A stretch of DNA of 64,000 bases from Falcatimonas sp. MSJ-15 (GTDB lineage: Bacteria; Bacillota; Clostridia; Lachnospirales; Lachnospiraceae). The number at the start of each line of letters is the position of its first letter. The first letter of the stretch is position 1. A program made the position numbers and the translations under genes. The notes beneath the pieces are model-generated. The model searched no databases and was not told the origin of the DNA. It worked only from the letters and a program-made list of their open reading frames with translations. Location: the NCBI RefSeq assembly GCF_018918265.1, contig NZ_JAHLQC010000002.1, positions 1 through 64,000 of the forward strand. Direction: 5' to 3'. Positions 1 through 7,508 of this stretch are shown here, one piece after another.

Positions 1-45
1 GTCTTTAATTTCTAGAAGATTTGATATAAAATTAGTATTAGGCAT
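1..45 (-). CDS. ISL3-like transposase, N-terminal end only (cut by window edge)
   Basis: An ATG at 45 on the minus strand has an AAAGGAG ribosome-binding site seven bases upstream and opens a frame of 15 codons (MPNTNFISNLLEIKD) that runs off the window. The NFIxxLLxIKD opening is what I associate with ISL3-family transposases. That assignment rests on 15 residues and is tentative. A complete element would continue to the left of the window. Confidence 0.45.
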   Translation of the reverse strand, partial: MPNTNFISNLLEIKD

Positions 46-130
46 AAGCATTCTCCTTTGTTGATTATTTTGTGGTGATTTAATTATAACTTATGGGATT
101 GTTTATGCCTATCTTTTTTTATAAAAATGA

Positions 131-170
131 AAGGTTCTAAACTCTACCCCCAAGTAAAGTTTAGAACCTT
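131..170. terminator. Hairpin between the transposase start and merR
   Basis: A perfect 13-bp stem (131-143 with 158-170) closes a 14-base loop and is followed by a T run on the plus strand. On the minus strand it sits just past the end of merR, so it can stop merR transcription. It also lies 86 bases upstream of the transposase start, where the terminal inverted repeat of an ISL3-like element would be expected, so it may be the element's end instead. Confidence 0.6.
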
Positions 171-225
171 TTTAATAAACCATTTTCTCTTCTTTTTAAA
201 TTGTTTATGCGCTACTATTAATCAT

Positions 226-1041
226 TTATTTTTTGCGTTTTAAGACCCAAAAGTGGTTTTGACCATCCTCGGATTTTTCAATATCACATGCAAGGCTCTT
301 TTTCTTCTCAGGATTTCTCGCAAGTAATACTCCGAGGATAATATTGGCAAAAGCAATATTACGAGGTGCTTTCTCTTCGTTCACACGAATGTATAGAGCA
401 TATTCTGCGCCGTCCTCAAGGTTAATGAACTCATCAATAAAATCCTTGACATTTGACCAGCCATGTTTTTCAAAAACCACCTCGTATTCAGGATTGTGAA
501 GAAAATTAAGATACTCTTGTTCTTCTGCTACACCTTCTCCGTGATGGAACGCTTCAAAATCGAACTGGTTTATGTCAGAAACAACAATGTTATCAAAGTG
601 CCTGTTCACGTTACCAATAATACTGGCATACTCGTCACTACTGATTCCAAATTCCTCTGTCGGGTCATATTCATACATTGCCTGAGTGATTTTCTTTTTT
701 GCTTCGTTGATCTTTTCTTGAATTTGATCCATTTCGGTCTGATATGACTTTTGGATAGCTTTGATTTCTTGCAATCTTTTCTCCTCTTCAGCGATTTTTG
801 CATCGAAGGCTTTGTAGATCACATGATTATCCTTATCAAGGAGTCCCTTTATCTCATCGATGGTAAAACCAGCTTTTTGAAGATTTTTGATCCTCACAAA
901 TGCAAGAGCTTGATCCTCATCGTAATAACGGTATCCGGACCATTGATCCACCTTAACCGGTTTCAGTAGATCTACATGATCATAATAACGAAGTGTCTGA
1001 GGATTACAATCGCAGAGACGGGCGAATTCCTTAATTGTCAT
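226..1041 (-). CDS. MerR-family transcriptional regulator
   Basis: This 271-residue protein opens with the MerR winged-helix signature (TIKEFARLCDCNPQTLRYYDHVDLL, residues 2-26) and the wing motif SGYRYYDEDQ near residue 35. A long charged dimerization helix spans about residues 75-120. The C-terminal 140 residues should sense an effector or bind a partner, but I do not recognise that domain, and there is no metal-binding cysteine cluster. Its own promoter, with the long spacer MerR proteins act on, lies directly upstream, so autoregulation is likely. The codons are richer in G and C than in most of the window, which together with the neighbouring transposase start and gene scrap suggests horizontal acquisition. 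No co-transcribed target gene is visible. Confidence 0.9.
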   Translation of the reverse strand: MTIKEFARLCDCNPQTLRYYDHVDLLKPVKVDQWSGYRYYDEDQALAFVRIKNLQKAGFTIDEIKGLLDKDNHVIYKAFDAKIAEEEKRLQEIKAIQKSYQTEMDQIQEKINEAKKKITQAMYEYDPTEEFGISSDEYASIIGNVNRHFDNIVVSDINQFDFEAFHHGEGVAEEQEYLNFLHNPEYEVVFEKHGWSNVKDFIDEFINLEDGAEYALYIRVNEEKAPRNIAFANIILGVLLARNPEKKKSLACDIEKSEDGQNHFWVLKRKK

Positions 1042-1065
1042 ATCATTTACCTCCTTTCTGAACCC

Positions 1066-1096
1066 GTTATATCATTGCAGTAAACTGTAAGGTCAA
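1066..1096 (-). promoter_or_regulatory. MerR-type promoter with 19-bp spacer
   Basis: On the minus strand a -35 TTGACC (1091-1096) and a -10 TATAAC (1066-1071) are 19 bp apart, the over-long spacing typical of promoters that MerR proteins untwist. A CAGT-TT-ACTG dyad is centred in the spacer. The merR start codon is 25 bases past the -10, after an AGGAGG site. The architecture fits autoregulation by the encoded protein. Confidence 0.8.
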
Positions 1097-1115
1097 TACC
1101 TTTTTAGAAAATTTT

Positions 1116-1262
1116 TCAGAAGATTTTTTTGCCGTCATTGTGACAGAGCTTCGGGAGGATTTCAAGAATGTGCTGCCCGATCTTTTCTGCGTCATAGTCG
1201 TTGGCCTCGCAGATGAACCGGACGGTATCCGGCAACTGGACGTGGCCCTTCGCTTTCTCCAC
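1116..1262 (-). pseudogene. GC-rich gene scrap, C-terminal 48 codons of an unknown protein
   Basis: The minus strand here reads as 48 coding-like codons, starting VEKAKGHVQLPDTVRF and ending at a TGA at 1116. There is no start with a ribosome site, and two stops (TAA TAG) stand immediately before the frame. Composition is much richer in G and C than the flanks. It looks like the tail of a gene from a higher-GC mobile element, left behind by recombination. The junction at 1263 is followed by a small TTATAC/GTATAA dyad (1266-1284). I cannot name the family. Confidence 0.5.
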
Positions 1263-1413
1263 CTATTATACCGACGAAGTATAAACTTTTTTACTGACAA
1301 AAACAGCTGGGACGCCCCGACTTCCACAACTTACCCCTCAAACGCCAACTTACCCTTCAAGCGGCAAAACAGCGGAGGAATAATTAAATTGTATCAATCT
1401 CGGTGTTTTTTTA
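1263..1413. other. Non-coding junction between mobile-element debris and the DUF4869 operon
   Basis: No supported gene lies here. The left part keeps the raised GC content of the scrap next to it, including a small inverted repeat at 1266-1284. The right part returns to AT-rich DNA just before the end of the operon's last gene. No clear terminator for the operon is visible. Confidence 0.5.
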
Positions 1414-2085
1414 TCATATACGCGACAATTTTTGATTTCTATAATCACATATTTTTACATGTGCTATCTTCTCATTTCCACCTTCAACCTCAGGCTTACC
1501 ACACCTAAGACTCTCCATATATTCCGACACGCAACAATCTTTATACCAGCACTCGCCCATAAGCGAACCCTTAATAGACCATTTTTCATTTTGTGTAAAT
1601 TCACCCACCAACGATTTCATCACTCGTTCTGTAGAGTATCTTTTAAAACCTGCCAAATACTGTAATGTCTTCTCATCCTCAATCTTTGATAAGTTAATTC
1701 TATGATCCTCAATTACTGATAAAACTTCTTCACGAATCTTGATTTTATCTGTCTTTCCAGTACCTGTCCATTCCACCAGCTTATCAAAAGCAAGAATTAG
1801 ATATTCAAAACAAATCATATCCAGAATTATAACTTTTCCTTCTGCCTTATTTTCCATCGTTTTCAACATACGATATTTGTTACGAATATCCTGATTATCA
1901 ACCACATAATCAAATGCAATATAATACTCATCGTCCTCTTTCATATCTATATCTAATAACGCATCCAATAAGTTCTGATTGTTTTCTTTACTTTCGACTA
2001 CAAGTGCATTATTAAAGAAAAGCTGGTTAACTAATTTCCAAAAGTGAAGTCCTGCACCGGTATCTTCTGTCCACAAATATTTCAT
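1414..2085 (-). CDS. Unknown protein with TOPRIM-like acidic pattern, third gene of the DUF4869 operon
   Basis: This 223-residue protein has no family I can name with confidence. Hydrophobic strands end in acidic residues in a TOPRIM-like order: ALVVE (E31), then YYIAFDYVVDN (D59 and D63), then KVIILDMICFE (D89, E94). TOPRIM nucleases use a Glu followed by an Asp-x-Asp, so the spacing here is looser than the canonical motif. The C-terminal 50 residues contain several cysteines (GECWYKDCC, then single Cys) that could hold a metal. The start codon follows the stop of the ATPase gene by one base, and its GAGGAG ribosome site lies inside that gene, so the two are translationally coupled. By analogy with ATPase plus TOPRIM/DUF4435 pairs such as PARIS, this could be the effector of a defence system. 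That is inference. Confidence 0.6.
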   Translation of the reverse strand: MKYLWTEDTGAGLHFWKLVNQLFFNNALVVESKENNQNLLDALLDIDMKEDDEYYIAFDYVVDNQDIRNKYRMLKTMENKAEGKVIILDMICFEYLILAFDKLVEWTGTGKTDKIKIREEVLSVIEDHRINLSKIEDEKTLQYLAGFKRYSTERVMKSLVGEFTQNEKWSIKGSLMGECWYKDCCVSEYMESLRCGKPEVEGGNEKIAHVKICDYRNQKLSRI

Positions 2086-2086
2086 A

Positions 2087-2488
2087 TCACAGCTCCTCTT
2101 CTAGTGTTATTTTATTATTATCAAACTCCAACACTTTAAAGCTCTTATCAGAAACATTAAGACCATCGCAATTTCGCAAAAAAAGCATATATTGATTTGA
2201 CAACTCAAAATTAATAAAACGTCTGACCTCATCATTAATCAGAGAATCTGCATTATCCACCACAATAAAACTATCTCTACACTGTTCAATCGATTCTGAG
2301 AAATTATCTGATTTGTAATTAAACAGTTTTATGGCCTTGTATTCATCAGTTAATCTTAAATCTTCTAACATTTCATAAAGCACAGTTTTACCGGTACCAC
2401 TATCTCCACCAACAAGAGTTATTCTGTCATCAAACACTAAATCATATGAAAATGGAGCTGTTTTGAATCTAATATTTTTATAAATCAT
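2087..2488 (-). CDS. Small P-loop ATPase, second gene of the DUF4869 operon
   Basis: The 133-residue protein has a clear Walker A motif (GDSGTGKT, residues 28-35) and a Walker B-like strand (FIVVDNAD, about 74-81). It ends soon after a sensor-like strand (YMLFLRNCDG), so it is far smaller than usual AAA or ABC ATPases and may be a bare switch or loader. It overlaps the upstream DUF4869-like gene by 11 bases and has its own AAAGGAG site. Together the three genes form one coupled unit. The substrate is unknown. A role as a nucleotide-dependent trigger for the downstream protein is a reasonable but untested guess. Confidence 0.75.
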   Translation of the reverse strand: MIYKNIRFKTAPFSYDLVFDDRITLVGGDSGTGKTVLYEMLEDLRLTDEYKAIKLFNYKSDNFSESIEQCRDSFIVVDNADSLINDEVRRFINFELSNQYMLFLRNCDGLNVSDKSFKVLEFDNNKITLEEEL

Positions 2489-2930
2489 CTACTTCTCTCC
2501 TTTCATACTCCTTACTCCACCAGGCATTATAACCTCTGCCACCAATAACTATATCAGAATCATTAAATCTGATTTGTACATCATCCGGAATATCAAAAAG
2601 TGTTGGTCTAGACATATAAATCTTTATATTATCCATAGTAAAAATGATTTTAAGCACATTCGGACCACATTCTTCTACATTCACCACCTTATCAGGGTGC
2701 TTTACAATATTAAGTAATGTCTTGCAACCAGATGACAAATTACGGATTGTACCTAATCCATATTTTGTTTCAATATGCTTATCCGATGTCAACTTTGCCT
2801 CATCTACCTGCTGAATAAGTTTTATTTCATTTTGAGACATTTCTTCATTACTTGTGTTCAAATTGAAATACAAATCGTTTTGCAGTATCCAATCTTTTGA
2901 TTCTTTTTTATCTGTATATATATTTATCAT
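2478..2930 (-). CDS. DUF4869-like protein, first gene of a three-gene accessory operon
   Basis: This 150-residue protein matches my recollection of the DUF4869 family of small Firmicute proteins: an N-terminal segment with an acidic linker, then a core around SGCKTLLNIVKHPDKVVNVEECGPNV (residues 67-92). The family has no established function. The start is fixed by an AAAGGAG site eight bases upstream. There is no signal peptide or membrane segment. A long operator-like dyad lies about 85-125 bases upstream, so the operon may be under local repression. The family assignment is from memory of the core motif and needs a profile search. Confidence 0.65.
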   Translation of the reverse strand: MINIYTDKKESKDWILQNDLYFNLNTSNEEMSQNEIKLIQQVDEAKLTSDKHIETKYGLGTIRNLSSGCKTLLNIVKHPDKVVNVEECGPNVLKIIFTMDNIKIYMSRPTLFDIPDDVQIRFNDSDIVIGGRGYNAWWSKEYERREVDDL

Positions 2931-3013
2931 TCAAGATACTCCTTTCACACAACAGACAACGTTATCATTTTATTCATCAACATTAACAATCATTACTGAT
3001 ATAATAACATTCG

Positions 3014-3053
3014 CCTTATTCGAATAATATTATACTATATTATTCGAACAAGG
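3014..3053 (-). promoter_or_regulatory. Long dyad overlapping a probable promoter of the DUF4869 operon
   Basis: Two perfect 12-base arms (3019-3030 and 3037-3048) extend to 17 bases with one mismatch (3014-3053) around a six-base centre. On the minus strand the centre includes a TATAAT-like -10 box. This suggests an operator where a dimeric repressor would block the promoter. No regulator is encoded inside the operon, unless one of its proteins doubles as one. No good -35 box at standard spacing is visible. Confidence 0.6.
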
Positions 3054-3091
3054 TGTTACAACTTTAATATAGCTAAATTATTCAGATACGC

Positions 3092-3140
3092 AAAAAGTGC
3101 CAGTCTTATAGTTCGTAGTCTATAAGGACTGGCACTTTTT
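3092..3140 (-). terminator. Terminator of tRNA-Gly (bidirectional)
   Basis: A 14-bp perfect stem (3092-3105 with 3127-3140) continues inward through TTATAG/CTATAA. It ends in T runs on both strands. On the minus strand it lies 20 bases past the tRNA 3' end. Confidence 0.85.
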
Positions 3141-3159
3141 AACATAAAAGCAAAAGAAA

Positions 3160-3231
<72 letters not shown>

Positions 3232-3261
3232 ATTACTTATGTTCTTGCGAACACAAGTAAT

Positions 3262-3290
3262 ATTTTATAATACTTTTTTTATTATGTCAA
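3262..3290 (-). promoter_or_regulatory. Promoter of tRNA-Gly
   Basis: A perfect -35 TTGACA (3285-3290) is 17 bp from a -10 TAAAAT (3262-3267), about 30 bases before the tRNA 5' end on the minus strand. Confidence 0.75.
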
Positions 3291-3350
3291 CCATTTTTTA
3301 TTTTTACTGCGTATTTTATATCTGTGTGTCATTTGCTCTATTGTTTTGTT

Positions 3351-3525
3351 TTTATTCTTTTTGCGACTTTCTCTTGTATTATTCTTTATTCTTTTTATAA
3401 CTTTCTCTCACTATTCGCCTTTATTCTTTTGCGACTTTCTCTTGCTATTCTCCTTTATTCTTTTGCGGCTTTCTCTTGCTATTCTCCCTTATTCTTTTTG
3501 TAGCTGCTCTCTCATTATTTTCGCT
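3351..3525. repeat. Degenerate tandem repeat, about 34-bp unit, five copies
   Basis: Pyrimidine-rich units beginning TTTATTCTTTTxxxACTTTCTC recur at about 3351, 3385, 3420, 3454 and 3488. The array fills most of the 380-base gap between tRNA-Gly and the 3' end of the DUF368 gene. A 67-codon plus-strand frame through it is pure low-complexity F/L/S and has no ribosome site, so I treat the region as non-coding. Confidence 0.75.
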
Positions 3526-3611
3526 TATTATTCTCACTTACCGTTGTAGCCCTTCCATATTATAATTGCAGGCATATATCACTACATTCATTACTACTTA
3601 CATTATCTTAA

Positions 3612-4457
3612 TCAATCTTGATACTTACTATTAAACTTATCTAAGAGCAATGCCGCCATTACGCCTAGCAACGTACATAATGTATCTACAATAAAATTCA
3701 TTGGTGAAGCAAGAAAATCATCTGCCGGTATTATCATTATAGTTGCTCCGGCTACAATTCCTATTATTATATGAAAAGCGATATTGTAATGTTTTTTGAA
3801 AAGCATATCTACAGCTTTTGACAACAATATCATAGTCGCAAGTGCACCAATCCCTGCGGGTATAAGCACTGTAAGATTAATATGGCTTATTCCAGCGATA
3901 AATGGTTCATATAATCCTAGTGGCATAAGCAAGGTTGAAAAACTCATTCCTGGTGCTATGACACTAAGTGCCAGACAAAATCCACAGAACACATACCATC
4001 CGGTATCAGGTACAATCCTGACAGCAAATATTCCTGCTATTATGAGAATTGCCGACACTATCAGTGTAGACATACCTGTCGCTATATATGATGCTCCTGT
4101 CCTTCCTTCTCTTCCGGCTTCTCTCCAAAGTGACGGAAACATCCCGCCTATAAGTCCCACAAAAAGACATATTGACTGTGCCTCATATCTCTCAAGCAAC
4201 ATCGACAATAGCCCTGCTATTCCAACAAAACCCGCTCCTATACCAATGATAATCGGAAACAGACTCTTTATATGCGTCTTCCATCTATGAATCGGATCTG
4301 CAAGCAGTTCCATAATCTCTCCATATATTCCAAATATAACGCATAATACACCTCCTGATATTCCTGGAAGCACACCACCAAGACCTATCAATGCACCCTG
4401 TACTACTTTTAACAAAAAACCTGTATCATTACTAACTACATTATCTGTGTTGTCCAT
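3612..4457 (-). CDS. popT: DUF368 family, probable undecaprenyl-phosphate translocase (PopT type)
   Basis: This 281-residue integral membrane protein has the DUF368 hallmarks: the glycine-rich GALIGLGGVLPGISGGVL near residues 17-34 and a second inverted half containing LALSVIAPGMSFSTLLMPLGLYEPF (about 163-187). About eight membrane segments are visible. DUF368 proteins have been shown in other bacteria to return the lipid carrier undecaprenyl phosphate to the cytoplasmic face for cell-wall synthesis. The function here is by family. The gene stands alone, and no terminator is evident before the repeat array that follows it. Confidence 0.8.
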   Translation of the reverse strand: MDNTDNVVSNDTGFLLKVVQGALIGLGGVLPGISGGVLCVIFGIYGEIMELLADPIHRWKTHIKSLFPIIIGIGAGFVGIAGLLSMLLERYEAQSICLFVGLIGGMFPSLWREAGREGRTGASYIATGMSTLIVSAILIIAGIFAVRIVPDTGWYVFCGFCLALSVIAPGMSFSTLLMPLGLYEPFIAGISHINLTVLIPAGIGALATMILLSKAVDMLFKKHYNIAFHIIIGIVAGATIMIIPADDFLASPMNFIVDTLCTLLGVMAALLLDKFNSKYQD

Positions 4458-4706
4458 TCTTATTACCTCATCTCATCCAATATTTATGTTCTATGTTATT
4501 AGTAAACATTATATTTATATTCATTCAAAATATAATTATTCCTACTTTTTATATAAATCCGTAATTTTTACATATGCTTTGATGTTTTCTTCATTTTTAT
4601 ATTGACAACCCATTCATAAAAGTACAATACTAATATAAGTAATTGATTTAAAATCGTTACACTAACATTTTTTAGTACGCATATATGACAACGGAAAGGA
4701 TTTTTT

Positions 4707-5465
4707 ATGAATATTATTATAAGAAAACAATTAGAACCAAAAGAATACCTTGATATACTATCTCTTAAGCACTATAACAATCTTTTTTTTAAAAGTTCAT
4801 ATAATGCCTACATTGATAATCAATCCAATGACTATGACGCTTTTTTACTTATGTATGACAATGATATTCTTGTATCATATCTTGCTATATTTGCTCCATT
4901 TGATGACGGCGTTGAGATCACAGGTTATACACACCCTGAACATTTTAACCATGGATATTTTCATACACTTCTAAAAAAAGCTTCTGATATGTACAACATG
5001 CCATTCTACTACTCTATATGTGATAATTCACCTGCCGCAAAGCATATTCTTGCATCAGTTAATGCTTCTTATTCCCACAGTGAATATATCATGCATATTA
5101 AGAAAAAAATACGTCTTAACAAAAATATCCGCAATATCAGTATATGTCAGCATGAAGTTGTAAAACACTCCGAATATGTCTTCTATATATCTGATAAACT
5201 CTCAGATGTCGGAGAGGCTCATATTGTTATTGATGGCAATCTTATTAATATATGTGACGTTCTTATATATGAAGATTACCGTAATCAAGGATATGGATAT
5301 AAGCTTTTGTGTCATATAATACATTTTATTCAGGTTCAATATGATTCTTCATATAGCATAATATTACAAGTAAGTTCTAAGAATCCTGCTGCTTGTCACT
5401 TGTATCTCAAACTTGGATTTGAGATATATGAACAGCTTGATTATTACTTGCAAGCAACCTTGTAA
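4707..5465 (+). CDS. GNAT-family N-acetyltransferase with two GNAT lobes
   Basis: The 252-residue protein has a clear C-terminal GNAT domain: DVLIYEDYRNQGYGYKLL (about residues 188-205) is motif A with the acetyl-CoA-binding QGYGYKL loop, and NPAACHLYLKLGFEIYE is motif B. The N-terminal half looks like a second, decayed lobe (TGYTHPEHFNHGYFHTLLKKA, about 72-92) whose pyrophosphate-binding loop is poor. A GAAAGG-type site precedes the ATG. The acceptor substrate cannot be told. It is monocistronic, followed by a repeat array and a strong terminator. Confidence 0.8.
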   Translation: MNIIIRKQLEPKEYLDILSLKHYNNLFFKSSYNAYIDNQSNDYDAFLLMYDNDILVSYLAIFAPFDDGVEITGYTHPEHFNHGYFHTLLKKASDMYNMPFYYSICDNSPAAKHILASVNASYSHSEYIMHIKKKIRLNKNIRNISICQHEVVKHSEYVFYISDKLSDVGEAHIVIDGNLINICDVLIYEDYRNQGYGYKLLCHIIHFIQVQYDSSYSIILQVSSKNPAACHLYLKLGFEIYEQLDYYLQATL

Positions 5466-5526
5466 ATATTTAGTTATTAACCTCTTATTGACATTCAATT
5501 GCTAATTAGTTTTATACAACTAGCTT

Positions 5527-5651
5527 TTTATAACTAATCTTAAACTAATTAATCTTAATACAATTAATCTTGTTCCAATTAGTCTTGAGCTAATTAATCT
5601 TGATTCATTAGCCTTGATTCAATTAATCTTAATTCAAATAGTCTTAATCAA
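5527..5651. repeat. Degenerate tandem repeat of about 16 bp downstream of the GNAT gene
   Basis: Units of the type AATTAATCTTGATTC recur at least seven times with substitutions and small length changes. The array starts 60 bases after the GNAT stop codon and ends at the terminator. Confidence 0.75.
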
Positions 5652-5654
5652 AAA

Positions 5655-5712
5655 ACAGGATATGATTTAGTTATAGCTTCGCATATTATGCAGCTACTAA
5701 ATCGTATCCTGT
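5655..5712. terminator. Strong bidirectional terminator
   Basis: A 17-bp stem with one G-U type mismatch (5655-5671 with 5696-5712) encloses a 24-base loop that can itself pair. T runs follow on both strands. It ends the GNAT transcript and could also stop transcription leaving gltD about 300 bases away. Confidence 0.85.
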
Positions 5713-6010
5713 CTTTATTTTTCATACTTTATAATATTATCGATACTGTTTTATTACAACAGATATCAGTCTAATATCATACTATCGCATATTATATATT
5801 ATCTGTAATGTGTTGTCTGAAATATATTATTTATAGTACGCTATCATCATATAGCCAATATATTTTGATTCACCATAATCTAATTCGCACTGTCAACTAC
5901 CCACCTCCTAAATGTAGTGGGTTTCCGCCTATGACAAACGAAAGGATTTTATATATGAATATACATTTATTGCACTCTTTACTCTATACTGTACTTTTTT
6001 TAATTCATCT
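5713..6010. other. Non-coding stretch with a solo IS200/IS605-like hairpin
   Basis: No supported gene. The notable item is at about 5893-5925, where CAACTACCCAC and GTAGTGGGTTT flank a short loop (ACCCAC 5899-5904 with GTGGGT 5917-5922). This resembles the subterminal hairpins at the ends of IS200/IS605-family elements. No TnpA or TnpB gene is near, so it would be an orphan end. The resemblance is from memory. Confidence 0.35.
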
Positions 6011-7495
6011 CTACAGATTAGTATATCCCATAAGGAATGTATCAACTGCTTTGGCTACTTCTCTACCTTCTCTTATAGCCCATACTACGAGTGACTGTCC
6101 TCTGTGCATATCACCTGCTGTAAATACTTTGTTAATATTAGTATTATATTTGCCTGGCTCTGTAAGTACGTTAGTTCTCTCGTTGAGTTTTACACCAAAT
6201 GCATCTGTGACATATTTTTGTGAGCCCAGGAATCCTGCTGCTATAAATACAAGGTCTGCTTCGACTGTATATTCACTTCCCTCAACTTCAGCCATAATCA
6301 TTCTTCCTGTTTTCTCATCTTTTTTACTCTCAAGTTTTACAAGTTTTACTTTTGTAAGATTACCACTCTTATCCTTGATGAATTCCTTAACTGTTGTCTG
6401 ATATACTCTTGGATCTTTGCCAAATACTGCTATTGCTTCTTCCTGACCATAATCAGTCTTAAGAATTCTTGGCCACTCTGGCCATTGATTATTGGCAGTT
6501 CTCTCAACTGGTGGCTTTGGCATCATCTCAAGCTGTGTAACAGATGCACAGCCATGTCTTATTGATGTTCCAACACAGTCATTACCTGTATCACCGCCAC
6601 CGATAATGATTACTTTCTTACCTTTGGCACTTACATATTTACCATCAGCAAGGTTAGAATCAAGAAGACTTTTTGTTGTCTGTGATAAGAAATCTACAGC
6701 AAAATATATTCCTTTTGCATCACGTCCTGGTGCATTGATATCTCTTGGATTAGATGCTCCACATGCAAGTACAACACTGTCAAACTCTTTTAATATCTTT
6801 GATGCTTTTACATTCTCACCAACATTAGCTGAAAGTTCGAATTTTACTCCTTCTTCTTTCATTATGTTGATCTTTCTCTCGATGAAACGTTTCTCAAGCT
6901 TCATATTAGGAATACCATACATTAATAATCCGCCCGGTCTGTCACTTCTCTCGAATACTGTTACATCATGACCTCTTCTATTTAACTGATCTGCTGCTGC
7001 AAGTCCTGATGGGCCTGAACCTATAATAGCTACTTTCTTACCTGTACGTACTTTAGGTGGATTAGCTTTTGCAAGTCCATTTTCATACGCATATTCTATA
7101 ATTCCCATCTCATTCTCTTTGATAGATACAGGGTCTCCATTAAGTCCACATGTACATGCAGCTTCACATGGTGAAGGACATACACGACATGTAAATTCCG
7201 GAAAATTATTAGTCTTTTTAAGTCTGTTATATGCCTGCTCCCAGTTACCTGTATATACAAGGTCATTCCATTCAGGAATGAGATTATTAAGTGGACAGCC
7301 TGATGCCATCCCATTTAATATCATTCCTGACTGGCAGAATGGAACTCCACAGTCCATACAGCGTGCACCCTGGCACTGCTGTTTTTCTCTTGAAAGAGGA
7401 GTATGGAATTCATTAAAATTTTTAATTCTTTCTTTTGGTGAAACTGCTTTACTTGTCTCACGATTATATTCTAAAAATCCAGTTGGCTTTCCCAT
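6011..7495 (-). CDS. gltD: Glutamate synthase, small (beta) subunit
   Basis: The 494-residue flavoprotein passes electrons from NAD(P)H to the large subunit. N-terminal cysteine clusters (CQGARCMDCGVPFC, residues 40-53; CRVCPSPCEAAC, about 103-114) bind Fe-S centres. A first Rossmann motif GSGPSGLAAAD binds FAD, a second, IGGGDTGNDC, binds NAD(P)H, and TAGDMHRGQSLVVWAI completes the FAD site. It starts 13 bases after gltB with an AGGAGG site, so the two are co-transcribed. Length is normal for the family. Confidence 0.95.
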   Translation of the reverse strand: MGKPTGFLEYNRETSKAVSPKERIKNFNEFHTPLSREKQQCQGARCMDCGVPFCQSGMILNGMASGCPLNNLIPEWNDLVYTGNWEQAYNRLKKTNNFPEFTCRVCPSPCEAACTCGLNGDPVSIKENEMGIIEYAYENGLAKANPPKVRTGKKVAIIGSGPSGLAAADQLNRRGHDVTVFERSDRPGGLLMYGIPNMKLEKRFIERKINIMKEEGVKFELSANVGENVKASKILKEFDSVVLACGASNPRDINAPGRDAKGIYFAVDFLSQTTKSLLDSNLADGKYVSAKGKKVIIIGGGDTGNDCVGTSIRHGCASVTQLEMMPKPPVERTANNQWPEWPRILKTDYGQEEAIAVFGKDPRVYQTTVKEFIKDKSGNLTKVKLVKLESKKDEKTGRMIMAEVEGSEYTVEADLVFIAAGFLGSQKYVTDAFGVKLNERTNVLTEPGKYNTNINKVFTAGDMHRGQSLVVWAIREGREVAKAVDTFLMGYTNL

Positions 7496-7508
7496 AATTC
7501 TTTTCCTC

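Noticed and set aside
3346-3549. 67-codon hydrophobic plus-strand frame after tRNA-Gly
   Set aside because: It is pure low-complexity sequence from tandem repeats and has no ribosome site.
5808-6401. 197-codon plus-strand frame antisense to the end of gltD
   Set aside because: More than half is the reverse of gltD, composition is not coding-like, and no ribosome site is present.
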